Origin: Bacteroidota bacterium
GTDB taxonomy: Bacteria > Bacteroidota > Bacteroidia > Bacteroidales > Marinifilaceae
Direction: 5' to 3'
DNA length: 22,461 nt
Assembly: GCA_023400335.1 (NCBI GenBank)
Contig: JAEXFF010000354.1
Span: forward strand, 1 to 22,461
Shown here: one piece after another, positions 14,893 through 22,461 of the stretch
Layout of the letters: each line of letters begins with the position of its first letter
How positions within the stretch are numbered: the first letter of the stretch is position 1
The notes under the pieces: generated by a model
Told to the model about the DNA's origin: nothing
What the model saw: only the letters and a program-made list of their open reading frames with translations
Databases searched by the model: none
Translations under genes and position numbers: made by a program

Positions 14893-16623
14893 ATGAAAAA
14901 GATGCTGAAAACTTTCAGTTCGTATTGTTTTTCGTTTCTCCTTCTGTCCACAATAACTGCGTGTCAGGATAAGGATGAAGAAAATATCGTATCTCCCGGG
15001 GAACAAGAGCAGATTTTAACCCGGAAAAGCCTTACCGCTGTCATCTCCGATGGGCTTCATGACAATTGGAGTGCAGGCGATCTTATAATGCTGCTTCACG
15101 ATGGACAAACGGTTCTTGTAGAAGCACAGGAATCCGGACGTATGTCGAGTCTTTCAGGCACTGTCGAAGGCACTTTCACCGGTAATAACCCTTTGTATGG
15201 TGTCTATCCCGCAGATAACGTAATGTCTTATGACCATGAAAGCGTAACCATAACCGTTCCCGCCGTTCAAACGGTCAGGGAGGGCGAATATGATGAAAAG
15301 TCTGTCGTGGCAGTGGCTCGTACGGTCTCTGAATCTCTGGATTTCCATACCATTGGCGGTGGCATAAAACTTAACTTTCAGATGTCGGGCGTGACAAAGG
15401 TTGAACTGGAAAGTGTCGATGGCTATGCCCTGACCGGTACGGTCAGGAAAAAATGGGATGATCAGGGAAAGCCTTTGATTGATGAAGTAAAAAACGCGAA
15501 TTCCATCATTACATTCAGCACTTCCGGTCAGTCCGGCTTCACTCCCGGAAAAGACTATTATATCTCTGCCCTGCCTTGTGATGTCTATGGAGGATATAGG
15601 CTTTCCATATACAAGGACGGCTTGGTGGCTCATTATTTCGGCGTGCATCAGACGGTGGAACGAGCCAATTATATAACCCCTAGCGATTTGGTGGAAAGCG
15701 AGTTGGAGTTTGTCAACCCGGATGCGCCACTTGTGGAAGAAGAGCGCCCGGAGCTGGATGCTACGACAAACACCCTTCTCCACCAATATCAGAAGAACCC
15801 GACAGAAGAGAACAAGCAGGCGCTGCTGGACCAAATGGGGCTTCGCTATGATAAAGTTGTCGCACGAAAGAAAGCTAAGCTTCGCGAATTGGAGAGGGAA
15901 GCAAAAACTCCCGACCTTGTGGATGAGATGCAGGCCATTGTGGACGAGATGGTTGAAAATCGTGAAATCCGGCTGGAACAACAGTTCCTGCGGCTCATCG
16001 ATCCCCGAACCGACGACAACCCGAATGATGCCTGGATGGTGTTGCGCGGCGCATCAGCTCCGAATGCCTACATAGGTTATGCGCCTGTGACAAATGCTGA
16101 ATACGCTGCATATAAAGAAGGCTTTGTCTATGAGGCAGGAAAGGGGAACTATCCGGTAGTAAATATTACGATTGCTGAAGCCACAGCTTATTGCGATTGG
16201 CTTACGGCCCAAGACAACGCGCACGCCTATCGCCTTCCAACCGATGAAGAGTGGATTCTCGGTGCCGGTCACATGCCTAAGGATGTATCTATGAACGCTG
16301 GTCACGTGGAACACGGACTGACGGCGGTAGATGCTTACAACCAGACGACAGGGGCTTGTGGAGGCATCGATTTCTGGGGCAATTGCTGGGAGTGGACCTC
16401 ATCAACCGACGCGAGCGGTTCGTATATCGTCAAAGGAGGCAGCTGGGACTCAGAGCGTGATGATTGCCGCAGTGAGAAATCGGATGTCGTGAGAACGGGC
16501 ACACAGGGCTATGCCAATGTCGGTTTCAGAATGGTAAGGGTGGATTCGAAGATGCTGACGCTGCACGGCGAGCATCTGCAACAAGTATCCGCCAAGCTGA
16601 TACCTTCGTCGAAAAAATTGTGA
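14893..16623 (+). CDS. Surface lipoprotein: fimbrillin-like domain + helical linker + FGE-sulfatase (SUMF1-like) domain
   Basis: 576 residues from the ATG at 14893; a TTG six bases upstream is possible but less likely. The lipobox ITAC puts the lipidated cysteine at 24, followed by QDKDEEN, an acidic stretch of the kind seen in surface-exported Bacteroidetes lipoproteins. Residues ~35-275 resemble fimbrillin/Mfa-like proteins (LTRKSLTAVISDGLHDNWSA, GDLIMLL). Residues ~288-375 are charged helices (LLHQYQKNPTEENKQALLDQ ...). Residues ~380-550 form the FGE fold: YIGYAPVTNAEY, YRLPTDEEWILGAG, DFWGNCWEWTSS, VKGGSWDSERDDCRSE, VGFRMVRV. Cysteines at 489 and 498 lie near but not in the canonical catalytic arrangement, so binding or structural use is more likely than formylglycine formation. 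It is the last gene of the sigma operon. Confidence 0.82.
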   Translation: MKKMLKTFSSYCFSFLLLSTITACQDKDEENIVSPGEQEQILTRKSLTAVISDGLHDNWSAGDLIMLLHDGQTVLVEAQESGRMSSLSGTVEGTFTGNNPLYGVYPADNVMSYDHESVTITVPAVQTVREGEYDEKSVVAVARTVSESLDFHTIGGGIKLNFQMSGVTKVELESVDGYALTGTVRKKWDDQGKPLIDEVKNANSIITFSTSGQSGFTPGKDYYISALPCDVYGGYRLSIYKDGLVAHYFGVHQTVERANYITPSDLVESELEFVNPDAPLVEEERPELDATTNTLLHQYQKNPTEENKQALLDQMGLRYDKVVARKKAKLRELEREAKTPDLVDEMQAIVDEMVENREIRLEQQFLRLIDPRTDDNPNDAWMVLRGASAPNAYIGYAPVTNAEYAAYKEGFVYEAGKGNYPVVNITIAEATAYCDWLTAQDNAHAYRLPTDEEWILGAGHMPKDVSMNAGHVEHGLTAVDAYNQTTGACGGIDFWGNCWEWTSSTDASGSYIVKGGSWDSERDDCRSEKSDVVRTGTQGYANVGFRMVRVDSKMLTLHGEHLQQVSAKLIPSSKKL

Positions 16624-16672
16624 GCGAATTGACAAACTGATTCCCCTAAGAATTAATGTATTATGTATTTAT

Positions 16673-16734
16673 GCAGAATGACAGTAGCTCAGAACTGATG
16701 ATAAGGAAAGTAACCGGAGGTGCTGTCATTCCGC
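16673..16734. repeat. 12-bp near-perfect inverted repeat downstream of the sigma operon
   Basis: GCAGAATGACAG (16673-16684) pairs with CTGTCATTCCGC (16723-16734) with one mismatch, around a 38-nt spacer. It sits between the lipoprotein gene and its probable terminator. It could be an RNA structure or the remnant of a small mobile element end. A short plus-strand frame crossing it has no protein-like features and is not called. Confidence 0.45.
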
Positions 16735-16772
16735 TATTGATGGAGGTAACAACATTAATTACCAAATACAAG

Positions 16773-16806
16773 GGAAGGGGGCGCTCAACCTTCCCCCTTC
16801 CTTTCC
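16773..16806. terminator. Terminator between convergent genes
   Basis: GGAAGGGGG (16773-16781) pairs perfectly with CCCCCTTCC (16793-16801) across an 11-nt loop, followed by TTTCC on the plus strand. It stands between the lipoprotein gene (plus) and the membrane protein gene (minus), so it may serve both. Confidence 0.6.
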
Positions 16807-16879
16807 TTACCAAATCCTGTTCAAGGGTATTTTTAAGAAGGATCTTCTCCTTCCATATTCCTTTTCAGAAATTACTTAT

Positions 16880-17914
16880 TTATACATTATAGCCTTCCTG
16901 GCTCTTCCTGGTTCCGTAATATCCGGCCCAACAACAAAGTATGGCAGCGACCAGCATACCGAAAAAAGAAATCAAGGCAGAACGGGCAGCAGCATTGGCA
17001 GCTTTTTCTGCATCTTCCAAAGCTTTGTGTTTTACCTTTTCCCATTCCTGTTTAGCCTTCTGTAAATCTTGCTCCAGATGATTGACGATCTCTTTCGCCC
17101 GGCTGGATGCTTTGTTGATCAGATTCATATACTGGTCCACAGTCCTGTCAGCTTCAGCTTTCGACAAATTCGTATTATTGGCAATAGCCCGGCTTACGTC
17201 ATTGCGGTCGATGCCTTTAGTAAATTGTTTTGCTCTCGACTGCAAGCGGTCTGTAAACCCATCCAGCAATTTTTCTGTATTCTCCGGATTCCTGGCAATT
17301 TTTTTAACGGTCTTCTTCAGGTCTCCTTTTACGGCATCTAACTGATTATTTATATAATCCGGATTCAGTTCTTTTACACCGCTTTTTCGAAGAGCTTCCC
17401 GGATATCGCTCCGGACACTGTCTCCATTGACATTGGTGTTAAAGTCGAGGTCCCCGAATAAATCCGTCGCCTGATCGGAAAGATTCGAAATTCCCTTACC
17501 AGCCATGGATCCTACATCAGACAATACGCTTCCCGCTACAGACGACACAGAACCCAACACATTCGCAGTAACTTTGACAGCTCCTACCGCTAAAAATATC
17601 GCCATCAAAACAGCGACAATCGACGTTACCGCCCAAACGACCAAACCATGAATCACTCCATCAGCACCAGCCAACTTACCGGCGACAAAACCTCCGATAA
17701 TAAAACTGATGATCATGGAAATAGCCGTCCCGATCCCAACGGTCGCTCCAATACCAGAGGCAGGATGGTCAGACAAGGGGTTAAATTGAAATAAACCGAT
17801 ACTTGTCACCAAAATAGAAATCAGAATAGATATTGCCAGAACGGTCACAACCCCAGCAAAAATACTTCCCCAGGAAACCCTTTTCCTCGTCCGGGTAAAA
17901 TTTACTTGTTCCAT
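16880..17914 (-). CDS. Multi-pass membrane protein with a large helical loop, unknown function
   Basis: 344 residues from the ATG at 17914 (MEQVNFTRTRKRVSWG); the ATG at 17926 adds four residues. Hydrophobic segments: ~13-40 (WGSIFAGVVTVLAISILISI), ~58-80 (GATVGIGTAISMIISFIIGG), ~90-125 (VIHGLVVWAVTSIVAVLMAI), then a ~190-residue soluble region rich in charged helices (repeated small residues at 125-150, then SDIREALRKSG ... EKLLDGFTDRLQSRAKQ ... YMNLINKASSRAKEI ... DLQKAKQEWEKVKHKALEDAEK), and a last transmembrane helix near 315-335. The first 120 residues look like a YrzE/TIGR04086-type glycine-rich membrane bundle. Such proteins are usually stress-associated membrane factors, but I do not recognise this one. 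It stands alone. Confidence 0.75.
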   Translation of the reverse strand: MEQVNFTRTRKRVSWGSIFAGVVTVLAISILISILVTSIGLFQFNPLSDHPASGIGATVGIGTAISMIISFIIGGFVAGKLAGADGVIHGLVVWAVTSIVAVLMAIFLAVGAVKVTANVLGSVSSVAGSVLSDVGSMAGKGISNLSDQATDLFGDLDFNTNVNGDSVRSDIREALRKSGVKELNPDYINNQLDAVKGDLKKTVKKIARNPENTEKLLDGFTDRLQSRAKQFTKGIDRNDVSRAIANNTNLSKAEADRTVDQYMNLINKASSRAKEIVNHLEQDLQKAKQEWEKVKHKALEDAEKAANAAARSALISFFGMLVAAILCCWAGYYGTRKSQEGYNV

Positions 17915-17926
17915 CTTTGTATGCAT

Positions 17927-18195
17927 TAAATTAATAAACAGATTTTACTAGTAGTAAAAACGCTTCTGCACAAAAAATGTTTAGCTTCTATCCCATTAAT
18001 TTCAAATTCTGCATACAAAGGGAATCCCCTTTTGTATTATTTTATCTAAAGCAACACAAAATTACTATTCGGTTGTTAAAGCCTTAACTCCCCATTTTTC
18101 AGATAAAATGATTCCGAAGAAAATAATCAGATTTTTATTTCCCGTCGGCCGGGTACAGCCTTTTATTTCCGAAACGACGAGATTCCGTTAGATTA
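17927..18195. other. Intergenic region between the membrane protein and kinase genes
   Basis: Holds TTTACTAGTAGTAAA-type dyad DNA near 17944-17957 and a hairpin ACAAAGGG/CCTTTTGT near 18014-18036, both upstream of the membrane protein gene, plus the 3' end region of the kinase gene. No clear promoter match was found. Confidence 0.35.
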
Positions 18196-21100
18196 TTACA
18201 TAAATACAATATGCCGCTGAAGTATCGACATCACCTTATTCCGGAGCTGATGGGCATTAATCGGTTTGGGCATATAATCGTCAAATCCGTTTTCCATTGC
18301 TTTCTGTTCGTCGGAAGCATAAGCAAAAGCCGTCACGGCAATGATAGGGATACGGGAAGACAATTTCCGGATTTCACGTGTCGCCTCATATCCGTTCATT
18401 TCAGGCATATTAATATCCATCAAAATTAACTGAGGTGCATGTTTCCGGAACATTTCCACCGCTTCCCGCCCGTTCCAGGCATGTATAAGATTATAATCTT
18501 TTTTTAGAATCGATTCTATTAATTTATAATTACTGGCATTATCTTCAGCCACTAAAATTGTCAACGTCTTTTTTTCCATTTTAAGCGGCTCGACCTTATC
18601 CTCCTCCTGCAATTTATTTTTAGAAGCTATATGCGGAATAGTAAACCAAAAATGCGATCCCTCTCCAGGCTTCGATTCGACCCCAATCTTTCCACCCATA
18701 TGCTGTACCAGCATCTGACAAATCGATAGTCCAAGCCCCGTACCCTGAGCAAAACTATTTAATTTCACAAAACGGCCGAAAATACTCTTTTGTTTTTCTT
18801 CCGGGATTCCACATCCCGTATCCGTAACATAAAAGTAGAGTTCACTGCCCTCCCTCAGCTTATAACCGAACCGAACGCTTCCGCTATCGGTAAATTTTAT
18901 TGCATTTGTCACTAAATTAATAATCAATTGTGACAGGCGGTTCCGGTCCGAATGAATATAACATTCCGCAAGACCGGGTTCAAAAAGAAGCACCACATCT
19001 TTCTCCGGATTCAATTTCAACCGTAGCGAATTTTCCAGCTCTGTCATAATCCGATTGAGCTCAAAATCCGTGTAAATGAATTCCATTGTCCCGGCTTCAA
19101 TTTTCGACAAATCCAAAATATCACTGACCAACTGTAGCAATAAAGCATTATTATTCTCGATAATACTTACATACTCCTGCTTCTCCTTTTCTTCCTCGGT
19201 AGAAGCCAGAATGCCAGAAAAACCGACAATGGCGTTTAAGGGAGTACGAATCTCATGACTCATATTGGCCAAAAAAGCCGATTTCAAACGGTTCGATTCT
19301 TCAGCCTGATCCTTAGCCGATAAGAGTTCTTCTTCTATCTTTTTACGCTCTGTAATAATCAGAGAAGAACCCACCAAAGTCAAAGGCCGCCCTTGTTCAT
19401 CCCAGGTCTCGACAGCCGCCTGAGCCTCTACCCAGTCAATCTGATGATGACCGTTTACCCTATTTATAACCCGATATTCTTCCTTTACCTTGGTCGTACG
19501 CCCCTCTATAAGATCTGCATAAGCCCGTTTTACTTTTTCCAGGTCTTCCCGGTAAATTTTGGAAAAATACTGACTGTCCGGCACAGAAAGTTGTTCTTCC
19601 TTTACTTTATTATTATCGCTACTCAATTCAATCGATTTATTTACATCACACAGGATTTGATGCGATTGTAAATCCCATTTCCAGGGTACAATACTGGCAA
19701 CATCCAAAGCCATCGACAATTTCCGATTTGTAGAGCTCAGTTGCATCTGCGCATGATGTAATTCTGTACTGTCGATACAAAAAATATCCATAAAACGTCC
19801 CTCATCACTCGTATTCAAAACGATATCAAAAAATGTATCGACACTTTTATAATAATAAGAAAAAGTAATCGAACGTTTTTCCCTTAAAGCAATATTCATA
19901 AAATGCAGGAATTCAGACATAGACTCCGGAAAAATCTCACTTCCCAGCTTACCGATAATCGACTCCCGTTTCACAAACTTACTCTCAAAATAACGGTTTA
20001 CATCCACAAATTTTATTTCTACTACTTGCCCTTTCTCATCCTTAATCAACTCTTCAAACATATATAAAATAGGCATGTTATTGATCAAATCCTGATACCG
20101 TGCATTTATCTGTAATTCTTTCTGTTGAATTCTTTTTATCTTTCCCAGTACGCGAAGACGATGATATTGAAAAGCAATGAATAAGAAAACTAAAAAGAAA
20201 AGAAATCCGATCGCCGCAAATTTATACTCCTCCCAAAAAGTGGGCGGCATACTGTAAAATATTGTATTCGGAGGACATAATTTCGGATCCAGATTCCATT
20301 GTAAAAGGGATTGGTAGTTAAATACCGGTGCCCCATCTGAAATATAGAAAAAAGGAATATCACGAGCTGGACGGCCTGCCCGGATTTCTTCTATGGTTTT
20401 CAATAACTGGCCGATATAGTCTTTATAATTGATAATATATCCCCCCACTATTCCACCTTCTTCCTCAATACCAACATTTTTAAAAGCAAATAAAGGTACG
20501 GAAGAGGTTGCGATAATCCGGTGACTATTGGCAAGTAAGACAGTATTGTCAGCATATACATTTTTCCTGAACCAGGACGAAAATAAAACCCCCGTTTCGC
20601 GCACATCTACTCTGTTCAGGATAGAGAAAAGACTGTCAATACTGATATTTCCCGCTGATAGAAAATGATAGTCTAATTCCGGATGTTTTTCTGCGATCAG
20701 CTGCGACAAATCATAATCATTCTGCTGGCAAATATAAGTCTCATCACCGATATACAACACTTTTTTCATCTCGGGAATCAATTGCTTCATCAGATGCAGA
20801 TTCTCCTCCATGTATATATGTATCGGCATCAGGGTCAGATTGTATTTTTCTTGCCAGGTACGCAAAGAGAGATGTTCGTCCGAAGCAAGAGCCTCCCCCG
20901 TCAATATCTTATTTTTAGGACCCGTATAATCCCGTTCCCCGCACAGTATCATTGGAATATCCGGCCATTTCCGATTCAGATCCTCACATAAAATATATGT
21001 TTCTGTTCCTATTAATACTACCAACAGAGGCCGTTCCCCCACAAAATTCCGGAACATATCTTCTTCAAAAGCCTTTAACTCCGATTCGTTATCTAACATC

Positions 21101-21318
21101 AACATATTCAAATGTTCCGTATAAACACCTATTTCTTTATTTTGAGAAGCCATTTTGACGATGGGATAAATCAGATTATTACTCCAGGGCGTCGACTCTG
21201 TATAAGCATTGATAACCAGAATATAATCAATATTACCCTTATCATTCTCCCCGGCAAAAGTATGTGCACATATCAACAGGCAGACAATTGCTATTACCGC
21301 CTTTCTTATATTTTTCAT
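18196..21318 (-). CDS. Hybrid sensor histidine kinase/response regulator with periplasmic solute-binding-like domain
   Basis: 1040 residues. A signal anchor (1-22) leads into a ~330-residue periplasmic domain like the ABC substrate-binding proteins of unknown ligand (VLIGTETYILCEDLNRKWPD, later VGIEEEGGIVGGYIINYKDY). A transmembrane helix at ~368-387 follows. Then come two PAS-like regions (~405-520, ~530-660), a HisKA domain with H688 in ANMSHEIRTPLNAIVGFSG, a HATPase with N805, DTGCGIP (833-839) and GTGLGLS (859-865), and a C-terminal receiver with E925, D926, phospho-acceptor D968 and K1018. No DNA-binding domain is present, so it is not a one-component HTCS regulator; an unlinked response regulator or Hpt protein would carry the output. 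It has a strong promoter of its own and no operon partner. Confidence 0.93.
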   Translation of the reverse strand: MKNIRKAVIAIVCLLICAHTFAGENDKGNIDYILVINAYTESTPWSNNLIYPIVKMASQNKEIGVYTEHLNMLMLDNESELKAFEEDMFRNFVGERPLLVVLIGTETYILCEDLNRKWPDIPMILCGERDYTGPKNKILTGEALASDEHLSLRTWQEKYNLTLMPIHIYMEENLHLMKQLIPEMKKVLYIGDETYICQQNDYDLSQLIAEKHPELDYHFLSAGNISIDSLFSILNRVDVRETGVLFSSWFRKNVYADNTVLLANSHRIIATSSVPLFAFKNVGIEEEGGIVGGYIINYKDYIGQLLKTIEEIRAGRPARDIPFFYISDGAPVFNYQSLLQWNLDPKLCPPNTIFYSMPPTFWEEYKFAAIGFLFFLVFLFIAFQYHRLRVLGKIKRIQQKELQINARYQDLINNMPILYMFEELIKDEKGQVVEIKFVDVNRYFESKFVKRESIIGKLGSEIFPESMSEFLHFMNIALREKRSITFSYYYKSVDTFFDIVLNTSDEGRFMDIFCIDSTELHHAQMQLSSTNRKLSMALDVASIVPWKWDLQSHQILCDVNKSIELSSDNNKVKEEQLSVPDSQYFSKIYREDLEKVKRAYADLIEGRTTKVKEEYRVINRVNGHHQIDWVEAQAAVETWDEQGRPLTLVGSSLIITERKKIEEELLSAKDQAEESNRLKSAFLANMSHEIRTPLNAIVGFSGILASTEEEKEKQEYVSIIENNNALLLQLVSDILDLSKIEAGTMEFIYTDFELNRIMTELENSLRLKLNPEKDVVLLFEPGLAECYIHSDRNRLSQLIINLVTNAIKFTDSGSVRFGYKLREGSELYFYVTDTGCGIPEEKQKSIFGRFVKLNSFAQGTGLGLSICQMLVQHMGGKIGVESKPGEGSHFWFTIPHIASKNKLQEEDKVEPLKMEKKTLTILVAEDNASNYKLIESILKKDYNLIHAWNGREAVEMFRKHAPQLILMDINMPEMNGYEATREIRKLSSRIPIIAVTAFAYASDEQKAMENGFDDYMPKPINAHQLRNKVMSILQRHIVFM

Positions 21319-21358
21319 ATAAAACTTAAATTTTCAACTTATTGAATATAGAGCGTCT

Positions 21359-21390
21359 CAAAGGTATAGTGAATTAGTAAGACGGGCAAA
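21359..21390 (-). promoter_or_regulatory. Bacteroidetes promoter of the hybrid kinase gene
   Basis: On the minus strand TTTG (-33, 21387-21390), a 20-bp spacer, then TACCTTTG (-7, 21359-21366), an exact match to the Bacteroidetes housekeeping consensus. It predicts a leader of about 30-35 nt before the start at 21318. Confidence 0.8.
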
Positions 21391-21816
21391 TAAAAACCTA
21401 AATATAATTACGCCTCTATCCAGTATTCCTGTAGTGTTTTCCCCGCTAAACGACAGAAAAATTTACAGGAAAAAGAGCGTAAAGGTTACCCGTTTATTTC
21501 GTAAAACTCCGGTCTGATCTTCATTTAAGATAAAAGGTCTTTATCGGTAATCGTCCTTCGGAGAATGGTATGGTTCCTGTCCCCTGAATTCCTCCTAATT
21601 TTAAATGTAGTCAGTAAAAATAAAACGGTATTACCGAACAAAACATTGTTGCCACTGTCAGCCGTTTTCGTTTTATTCCGGCTGAATTCATTGACAGACA
21701 ATACGATCGATTTAATTATCCTGAATCGGTGTACCGGTTCTGAATAGCAGGTAAAAAGCTTATGTCATTTTAATTCCTGTCTGCACTTTTCCAGAGCGAT
21801 AAAAATTACACAAAAA

Positions 21817-21832
21817 CCCCCGTCCCCGGGTG
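21817..21832 (-). repeat. Second exact copy of the 16-nt motif CACCCGGGGACGGGGG
   Basis: The minus strand reads CACCCGGGGACGGGGG followed by TTTTT, three bases after the ABC gene stop at 21835-21837. Outer bases ACAC/GTGT and inner CCC/GGG can pair, so it may serve as the terminator of the ABC gene. The identical 16-mer lies at 3196-3211 upstream of the TonB receptor, and in both places the sequence AATAG occurs just before it. Confidence 0.6.
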
Positions 21833-21834
21833 TT

Positions 21835-22461
21835 CTATTGGAATTGTTCCTGATTCAGCGTATAATAATTGCCTTTCAGCCGGAGTAATTCGCGGTGTGT
21901 TCCCCGTTCCACAATTTGCCCCTGTTCCATTACCAGAATCATATCGGCATTCCGTATGGTAGAAAGACGATGGGCTATGATCAGACTGGTACGTCCCTGC
22001 ATCAGTTGATCCAAGCCTTTTTGGATTAAAATCTCACTGCGGGTATCGATGTTACTGGTAGCTTCGTCCAATAGCAATATCGCCGGGTCTGCAACGGCTG
22101 CACGGGCGATATTCAACAATTGCCGTTGTCCCTGACTCAGGTTGGCACCGTCATTTTCAAGCAAGGTGTCGTATCCATGCGGCAAACGCTTGATAAACGA
22201 ATGAGCGGCTGTCAGTTTAGCAGCAGCTATGACCTCTTCATCGGTGGCTTCCAGTCTGCCAAAACGTATATTTTCACGTACAGTATCCGTAAACAGATGG
22301 GTATCCTGTAGCACAATTGCCATAGACTTACGCAAACTGTCCCGCCGGATCGTACGGATTTCTTTTCCGTCAATCCGGATTTCACCCGACCGGATATCGA
22401 AAAAACGGGGCAACATACTGAGAATAGTCGTCTTTCCTGCACCTGTAGCCCCGACTAATGC
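21835..22461 (-). CDS. ABC exporter, ATP-binding C-terminal part (partial, runs off the right edge)
   Basis: 209 codons are visible, open from the right edge (ALVGATGAGKTT at the edge) to TAG at 21835-21837. The complete nucleotide-binding core is present: Walker A GATGAGKTT, Q-loop VLQDTHLF, signature LSQGQRQLL, Walker B ILLLDEATSNID, and H-loop IIAHRLSTIRNAD. These belong to the MsbA/multidrug exporter (permease fused to ATPase) class; the membrane part should lie beyond the window. The first in-window ATG at 22416 is internal, since the Walker A loop precedes it. Substrate unknown. Confidence 0.95.
   Translation of the reverse strand, partial: ALVGATGAGKTTILSMLPRFFDIRSGEIRIDGKEIRTIRRDSLRKSMAIVLQDTHLFTDTVRENIRFGRLEATDEEVIAAAKLTAAHSFIKRLPHGYDTLLENDGANLSQGQRQLLNIARAAVADPAILLLDEATSNIDTRSEILIQKGLDQLMQGRTSLIIAHRLSTIRNADMILVMEQGQIVERGTHRELLRLKGNYYTLNQEQFQ

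Larger units (their letters stand above)
21319..21834. other. 516-bp intergenic region between the ABC exporter and kinase genes
   Basis: No supported gene; a 60-codon plus-strand frame near 21565-21747 is not protein-like. It contains the kinase promoter (21359-21390) at one end and the repeat copy at 21817-21832 at the other. The middle shows no structure that I could recognise. Confidence 0.6.

Noticed and set aside
15154..15981. 275-codon minus-strand open frame inside the lipoprotein gene
   Set aside because: It is antisense to a gene with clear lipobox and FGE motifs, and its product has no recognisable domain.
4914..16720. AACCGGAG shared at 4914 and 16712 as possible att repeats of the island
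   Set aside because: Only 8 exact bases, with poor flanking identity; expected by chance in this length.
16656..16892. Plus-strand 78-codon open frame
   Set aside because: It overlaps an inverted repeat, a terminator and the 3' end of the opposite gene, and has no domain or signal-like composition.
1..22461. tRNA, rRNA genes and CRISPR arrays
   Set aside because: No cloverleaf-like sequences, no rRNA stretches and no regularly spaced repeats were seen on either strand.

Overview
The window reads as a gut-type Bacteroidales chromosome. The support is a TonB-dependent receptor, promoters of the Bacteroidetes type (-7 TAnnTTTG, best at 21359-21366 with TTTG 20 bp upstream), a Bacteroides-type mobilisation module (BfmA/BtgA-like, DUF5712-like relaxase, RteC-like), a fimbrillin-like lipoprotein and no obvious Shine-Dalgarno dependence. 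I would guess Odoribacteraceae or a neighbour, but the sequence alone does not fix the genus.

Layout. (1) 1-4778, minus strand: a TonB-dependent receptor followed by a partial secreted protein that joins a nucleoside-hydrolase-like domain to an FmdE-like domain; then a PNPOx-fold flavoprotein and an AraC-type regulator. (2) About 4.85-13.0 kb: a decaying integrative mobilisable element. It holds an integrase pseudogene with frameshifts and an internal deletion, a ~160-nt imperfect palindrome, a small membrane protein, a relaxase and a BfmA-like gene that each carry one in-frame TAG, stem-loops that look like an oriT region, an excisionase-like HTH protein, an RteC-like protein with a TGA just after a possible upstream start, a MocR regulator and a convergent class I aminotransferase, and ~0.9 kb of apparent coding debris. 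(3) 13.09-16.62 kb, plus strand: a compact ECF sigma / probable anti-sigma / Spy-CpxP-like sensor / large lipoprotein (fimbrillin-like + coiled helices + FGE-sulfatase domain) operon, preceded by a small secreted protein whose predicted mature end is a histidine cluster. (4) 16.88-22.46 kb, minus strand: a multi-pass membrane protein, a 1040-residue hybrid histidine kinase with a solute-binding-protein-like sensor domain and a textbook Bacteroidetes promoter, and the C-terminal part of an ABC exporter.

How the genes may work together. The element in region 2 can probably no longer integrate, excise or transfer by itself. Its MocR/aminotransferase pair looks intact, and a 10-bp direct repeat (AGGATACAGA) brackets the MocR -7 element, with a near-copy upstream of the aminotransferase, so it may be a working regulated cargo module. 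Region 3 resembles the CnrH-CnrY-CnrX arrangement (sigma, anti-sigma, periplasmic Spy-fold metal sensor) and could be an envelope or metal stress circuit whose outputs are the His-rich secreted protein and the FGE-domain lipoprotein. This is the best candidate for an undescribed system here.

A 16-nt GC-rich motif (CACCCGGGGACGGGGG) occurs exactly twice, upstream of the TonB receptor and just after the ABC gene, in otherwise AT-rich intergenic DNA.
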